Below, one piece after another: positions 55,201-61,010 of a stretch of DNA of 61,010 nucleotides. The stretch spans positions 1 through 61,010 of the forward strand of contig JAUCBJ010006562.1 in NCBI GenBank assembly GCA_032718475.1. Direction: 5' to 3'. The notes under the pieces were generated by a model. It saw only the letters and a list, made by a program, of their open reading frames with translations. It was not told the DNA's origin and searched no databases. Numbering within the stretch: the first letter of the stretch is position 1; every line of letters starts with the position of its first letter. A program made the translations under genes and the position numbers. Source of the DNA: Nemertoderma westbladi (lineage: Eukaryota; Xenacoelomorpha; Nemertodermatida; Nemertodermatidae).

Positions 55201-58200
55201 GAGAGGCGCTCTATCTAGGGATGGTAAACGTAGGATAATGTAGGACAAGTTATCTATCATAAATACTCCGAGAGGCGCTCTATCTACGGTTGGTAAACGT
55301 AGGATAATGTAGGACTAATTATTATCTATCATAAATACTCTGATAAGCGCTCTATCTAGGGATGGTAAACGTAGGATAATGTAGGACTAATTATCTATCA
55401 TAAATACTCCGAGAAGCGCTCTATCTAGGGATGGTAAACGTAGGATAATGTAGAACTAATTATCTATCATAAATACTCCGAGAGGTGCTCTATCTAGGGA
55501 TGGTAAACGTAGGATAATGTAGGACTAATTATCTATCATAAATACTCCGAGAGGCGCTCTATCTATGGATGGTAAACGTAGGATAATGTAGGACTAATTA
55601 TCTATCATAAATACTCCGAAAGGTGCTCTATCTAGGGATGGTCTATCATAAATACTTCGAGAGGCGCTCTATCTAGGGATGGTAAACGCAGGATAATGTA
55701 GGACTAATTATGTTTCTATCATAAACACTCCGACAGGCGCTCTATCTAGGGATGGTAAACGTAGGATAATGTAGGACTAATTATCTATCATAAATACTCC
55801 GAGAGGCGCTCTATCTAGGGATGGTAAACGTAGGATAATGTAGGACTAATTATCTATCATAAATAATCCGAGAGGTGCTCTATCTAGGGATGGTAAACGT
55901 AGGATAATGTAGGACTAATTATCTATCATAAATACTCCGAGAGGCGCTCTATCTAGGGATGGTCAACGTAGGATAATGTAGAACTAATTATCTATCATAA
56001 ATACTCCGAGAGGCGCTCTATCTAGGGAAGGTAAACGTAGGATAATGTAGGACTAATTATTATCTATCATAAATACTCAGACAGGCGCTCTATCTAGGGA
56101 TGGTAAACGTAGGATAATGTAGGACTAATTATCTATCATAAATACTCCGAGAGGCGCTCTATCTAGGGATGGTAAACATAGGATAATGTAGGACTAATTA
56201 TTATCTATCATAAATACTCAGACAGGCGCTCTATCTAGGGATGGTAAACGTAGGATAATGTAGGAGTAATTATCTATCATAAATACTCCGAGAGGCGCTC
56301 TATCTAGGGATGGTAAACATAGGATAATGTAGGACTAATTATCCACTGATAAATACTCCGACAGGCGCTCTATTTAGTGGTAAACGTAGGATAATGTAGG
56401 ACTAATTATCTATCATAAATACTCCGACAGGCGCTCTATCTAGGGATGTTAAACGTAGGATAATGTTGGACTAATTATCTATCATAAATACTCCGAGAGG
56501 TGCTCTATCTAGGGATGTTAAACGTAGGATAATGTTGGACTAATTATCTATCATAAATACTCCGAGAGGTGCTCTATCTAGGGATGGTAAACGTAGGATA
56601 ATGTAGGACTAATTATCTATCATAAATACTCCGAGAGGTGCTCTATCTAGGGATGGTAAACGTAGGATAATGTAGGACTAATTATCTATCATAAATACTC
56701 CGAGAGGTGCTCTATCTAGGGATGGTAAACGTAGGATAATGTAGGGTTAATTATCTATCATAAATACTCCGAGAGGCGCTCTATCTAGGGATGGTAAACG
56801 TAGGATAATGTAGGACTAGTTATCTATCATAAATACTCCGACAGGCGCTCTATATAGGGATGGTAAACGTAGGATAATGTAGGACTAATTATCTATCATA
56901 AATACTCCGAGAGGCGCTCTATCTAGGGATGGTAAACGTAGGATAATGTAGGACTAATTATCCACTGATAAATACTCCGACAGGCGCTCTATCTAGTGGT
57001 AAACGTAGGATAATGTAGGACTAATTATCTATCATATATAATCCGAGAGTTGCTCTATCTAGGGATGTTAAACGTAGGATAATGTAGGACTAATTATCTA
57101 TCATAAATACTCCGACAGGCGCTCTATCTAGGGATGGTAAACGTAGGATAATGTAGGACTAATTATCTATCATAAATACTCCGAGAGGCGCTCTATCTAG
57201 GGATGGTAAACGTAGGATAATGTAGGACTAATTATCTATCATAAATACTCCGAGAGGTGCTCTATCTAGGGATGGTAAACGTAGGATAATGTAGGACTAA
57301 TTATCTATCATAAATACTCCGAGAGGCGCTCTATCTAGGGATGGTCAACGTAGGATAATGTAGGACTAATTATCTATCATAAATACTCCGAGAGGCGCTC
57401 TATCTAGGGATGGTAAACGTAGGATAATGTAGGACTAATTTATCTATCATAAATACTCCGACAGGCGCTCTATCTAGGGATGGTAAACGTAGGATAATGT
57501 AGGACTAATTATCTATCATAAATACTCCGAGAGGCGCTCTATCTAGGGATGGTAAACGTAGGATAATGTAGGACTAATTATCTATCATAAATACTCCGAC
57601 AGGCGCTCTATCTAGGGATGGTAAACGTAGGATAATGTAGGACTAATTATCTATCATAAATACTCCGAGAGGCGCTCTATCTAGGGATGGTAAACATAGG
57701 ATAATGTAGGACTAATTATCCACTGATAAATACTCCGACAGGCGCTCTATTTAGTGGTAAACGTAGGATAATGTAGGACTAATTATCTATCATAAATACT
57801 CCGAGAGGCGCTCTATCTAGGGATGGTAAACGTAGGATAATGTAGGACTAATTATCTATCATAAATACTCCGAGAGGTGCTCTATCTAGGGATGGTAAAC
57901 GTAGGATAATGTAGGACTAATTATCTATCATAAATACTCCGAGAGGTGCTCTATCTAGGGATGGTAAACGTAGGATAATGTAGGACTAATTATCTATCAT
58001 AAATACTCCGAGAGGCGCTCTATCTAGGGATGGTAAACGTAGGATAATGTAGGACTAATTATCTATCATAAATACTCCGAGAGGCGCTCTATCTAGGGAT
58101 GGTAAACGTAGGATAATGTAGGACTAATTATCTATCATAAATACTCCGAGAGGCGCTCTATCTAGGGATGGTAAACGTAGGATAATGTAGGACTAGTTAT

Positions 58201-61010
58201 CTATCATAAATACTCCGAGAGGCGCTCTATCTAGGGATGGTAAACGTAGGATAATGTAGGACTAATTATCTATCATAAATACTCCGAGAGGCGCTCTATC
58301 TAGGGATGGTAAACGTAGGATAATGTAGGACTAATTATCTATCATAAATACTCCGACAGGCGCTCTATCTAGTGGTAAACGTAGGATAATGTAGGACTAA
58401 TTATCTATCATAAATACTCCGAGAGGTGCTCTATCTAGGGATGGTAAACGTAGGATAATGTAGGACTAATTATCTATCATAAATACTCCGACAGGCGCTC
58501 TATCTAGGGATGGTAAACGTAGGATAATGTAGGACTAATTATCTATCATAAATACTCCGAGAGGCGCTCTATCTAGGGATGGTAAACGTAGGATAATGTA
58601 GGACTAATTATCCACTGATAAATACTCCGACAGGCGCTCTATCTAGTGGTAAACGTAGGATAATGTAGGACTAATTATCTATCATAAATACTCCGAGAGG
58701 CGCTCTATCTAGGGATGTTAAACGTAGGATAATGTTGGACTAATTATCCACTGATAAATACTCCGACAGGCGCTCTATCTAGTGGTAAACGTAGGATAAT
58801 GTAGGACTAATTATCTATCATAAATAATCCGAGAGGTGCTCTATCTAGGGATGGTAAACGTAGGATAATGTAGGACTAATTATCTATCATAAATACTCCG
58901 AGAGGCGCTCTATCTAGGGATGGTAAACGTAGGATAATGTAGGACTAATTATCTATCATAAATACTCCGAGAGGCGCTCTATCTAGGGATGGTAAACGTA
59001 GGATAATGTAGGACTAATTATCTATCATAAATACTCCGACAGGCGCTCTATCTAGGGATGGTAAACGTAGGATAATGTAGGACTAATTATCTATCATAAA
59101 TACTCCGAGAGGCGCTCTATCTAGGGATGGTAAACGTAGGATAATGTAGGACTAATTATTATCTATCATAAATACTCCGACAGGCGCTCTATCTAGGGAT
59201 GGTAAACGTAGGATAATGTAGGACTAATTATCTATCATAAATACTCCGAGAGGCGCTCTATCTAGGGATGGTAAACGTAGGATAATGTAGGACTAATTAT
59301 CCACTCATAAATACTCCGACAGGCGCTCTATCTAGGTGGTAAACGTAGGATAATGTAGGACTAATTATCTATCATAAATACTCCGAGAGGCGCTCTATCT
59401 AGGGATGTTAAACGTAGGATAATGTAGGACTAATTATCTATCATAAATACTCCGAGAGGCGCTCTATCTAGGGATGGTAAACGTAGGATAATGTAGGACT
59501 AATTATCTATCATAAATACTCCGAGAGGTGCTCTATCTAGGGATGGTAAACGTAGGATAATGTAGGACTAATTATCTATCATAAATACTCCGAGAGGCGC
59601 TCTATCTAGGGATGGTAAACGTAGGATAATGTAGGACTAATTATCTATCATAAATACTCCGAGAGGCGCTCTATCTAGGGATGGTAAACGTAGGATAATG
59701 TAGGACTAATTATCTATCATAAATACTCCGAGAGGCGCTCTATCTAGGGATGGTAAACGTAGGATAATGTAGGACTAATTATCTATCATAAATACTCCGA
59801 GAGGCGCTCTATCTAGGGATGGTAAACGTAGGATAATGTAGGACTAATTATCTATCATAAATACTCCGAGAGGCGCTCTATCTAGGGATGGTAAACGTAG
59901 GATAATGTAGGACTAATTATCTATCATAAATACTCCGAGAGGCGCTCTATCTAGGGATGGTAAACGTAGGATAATGTAGGACTAATTATCTATCATAAAT
60001 ACTCCGAGAGGCGCTCTATCTAGGGATGGTAAACGTAGGATAATGTAGGACTAATTATCTATCATAAATACTCCGAGAGGCGCTCTATCTAGGGATGGTA
60101 AACGTAGGATAATGTAGGACTAATTATCTATCATAAATACTCCGAGAGGCGCTCTATCTAGGGATGGTAAACGTAGGATAATGTAGGACTAATTATCTAT
60201 CATAAATACTCCGACAGGCGCTCTATCTAGGGATGGTAAACGTAGGATAATGTAGGACTAATTATCTATCATAAATACTCCGAGAGGCGCTCTATCTAGG
60301 GATGGTAAACGTAGGATAATGTAGGACTAATTATCCACTGATAAATACTCCGACAGGCGCTCTATCTAGTGGTAAACGTAGGATAATGTAGGACTAATTA
60401 TCTATCATAAATACTCCGAGAGGTGCTCTATCTAGGGATGGTAAACGTAGGATAATGTAGGACTAATTATCTATCATAAATACTCCGAGAGGCGCTCTAT
60501 CTAGGGATGGTAAACGTAGGATAATGTAGGACTAATTATCTATCATAAATACTCCGAGAGGCGCTCTATCTAGGGATGGTAAACGTAGGATAATGTAGGA
60601 CTAATTATCTATCATAAATACTCCGAGAGGCGCTCTATCTAGGGATGGTAAACGTAGGATAATGTAGGACTAATTATCTATCATAAATACTCCGAGAGGC
60701 GCTCTATCTAGGGATGGTAAACGTAGGATAATGTAGGACTAATTATCTATCATAAATACTCCGAGAGGCGCTCTATCTAGGGATGGTAAACGTAGGATAA
60801 TGTAGGACTAATTATCTATCATAAATACTCCGAGAGGCGCTCTATCTAGGGATGGTAAACGTAGGATAATGTAGGACTAATTATCTATCATAAATACTCC
60901 GAGAGGCGCTCTATCTAGGGATGGTAAACGTAGGATAATGTAGGACTAATTATCTATCATAAATACTCCGAGAGGCGCTCTATCTAGGGATGGTAAACGT
61001 AGGATAATGT
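43278..61010. repeat. Satellite 2: 69-bp unit, >17.7 kb, runs off the window
   Basis: About 257 monomers of a 69-bp unit containing GGTAAACGTAGGATAATGTA, GGACTAATTATCTATCATAA and ATACTCCGAGAGGCGCTCTA. A 66-bp form has CTAGTGGTAAAC instead of CTAGGGATGGTAAAC. A linked variant, ATTATCCACTGATAAATACT, is in most cases followed by CCGACAGGCG and then the short form. Left-hand monomers are diverse; the last 1.5 kb (from about 59,600) is almost invariant. The array starts immediately at the acceptor of the LRR exon. It continues past base 61,010, so its full length is unknown. Confidence 0.98.

Overview
The window looks like genomic DNA from a metazoan, probably a marine invertebrate; I cannot name the phylum by eye. 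Evidence is the set of conserved animal proteins (GOSR1, INTS14, threonyl-tRNA synthetase), GT-AG introns, several retrotransposon and MITE families, a tRNA-derived SINE, and very large satellite arrays. Nothing bacterial or viral was seen.

Layout. 1-29,000 is ordinary AT-rich DNA with few genes and many repeats. Genes in order: GOSR1 (minus, 236-955), INTS14 (minus, 8264-9610), a two-exon secreted EF-hand protein (minus, 11877-14145), and threonyl-tRNA synthetase (plus, 24438-26660). Between them lie a fold-back element, a TTAA-flanked MITE, a 5'-truncated RTE-like LINE with a 12-bp target duplication, two head-to-head SINE copies, a LINE remnant inside the EF-hand intron, a PIF/Harbinger-like MITE, and minisatellites with 22-bp, 37-bp (about 69 copies) and 39-bp units.

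From 29,060 to the window end almost everything is satellite. Satellite 1 has a 46-bp unit plus a 30-bp short form and spans about 13.9 kb. Satellite 2 has a 69-bp unit, spans more than 17.7 kb and runs off the end. Together they are about 52% of the window. Only about 275 bp separates them, and that island contains a clean 195-bp minus-strand exon encoding leucine-rich repeats, with consensus-like splice sites. If the exon belongs to a living gene, both arrays are introns of that gene. Satellite 2 abuts the exon's 3' splice site and its unit resembles that splice-site region.

The three recognised housekeeping genes are each intronless here, whereas the EF-hand and LRR genes have introns filled with repeats. 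The genes do not form a common pathway: vesicle fusion (GOSR1), snRNA/mRNA 3'-end processing (INTS14), translation (TARS), and an unknown secreted calcium-binding role.
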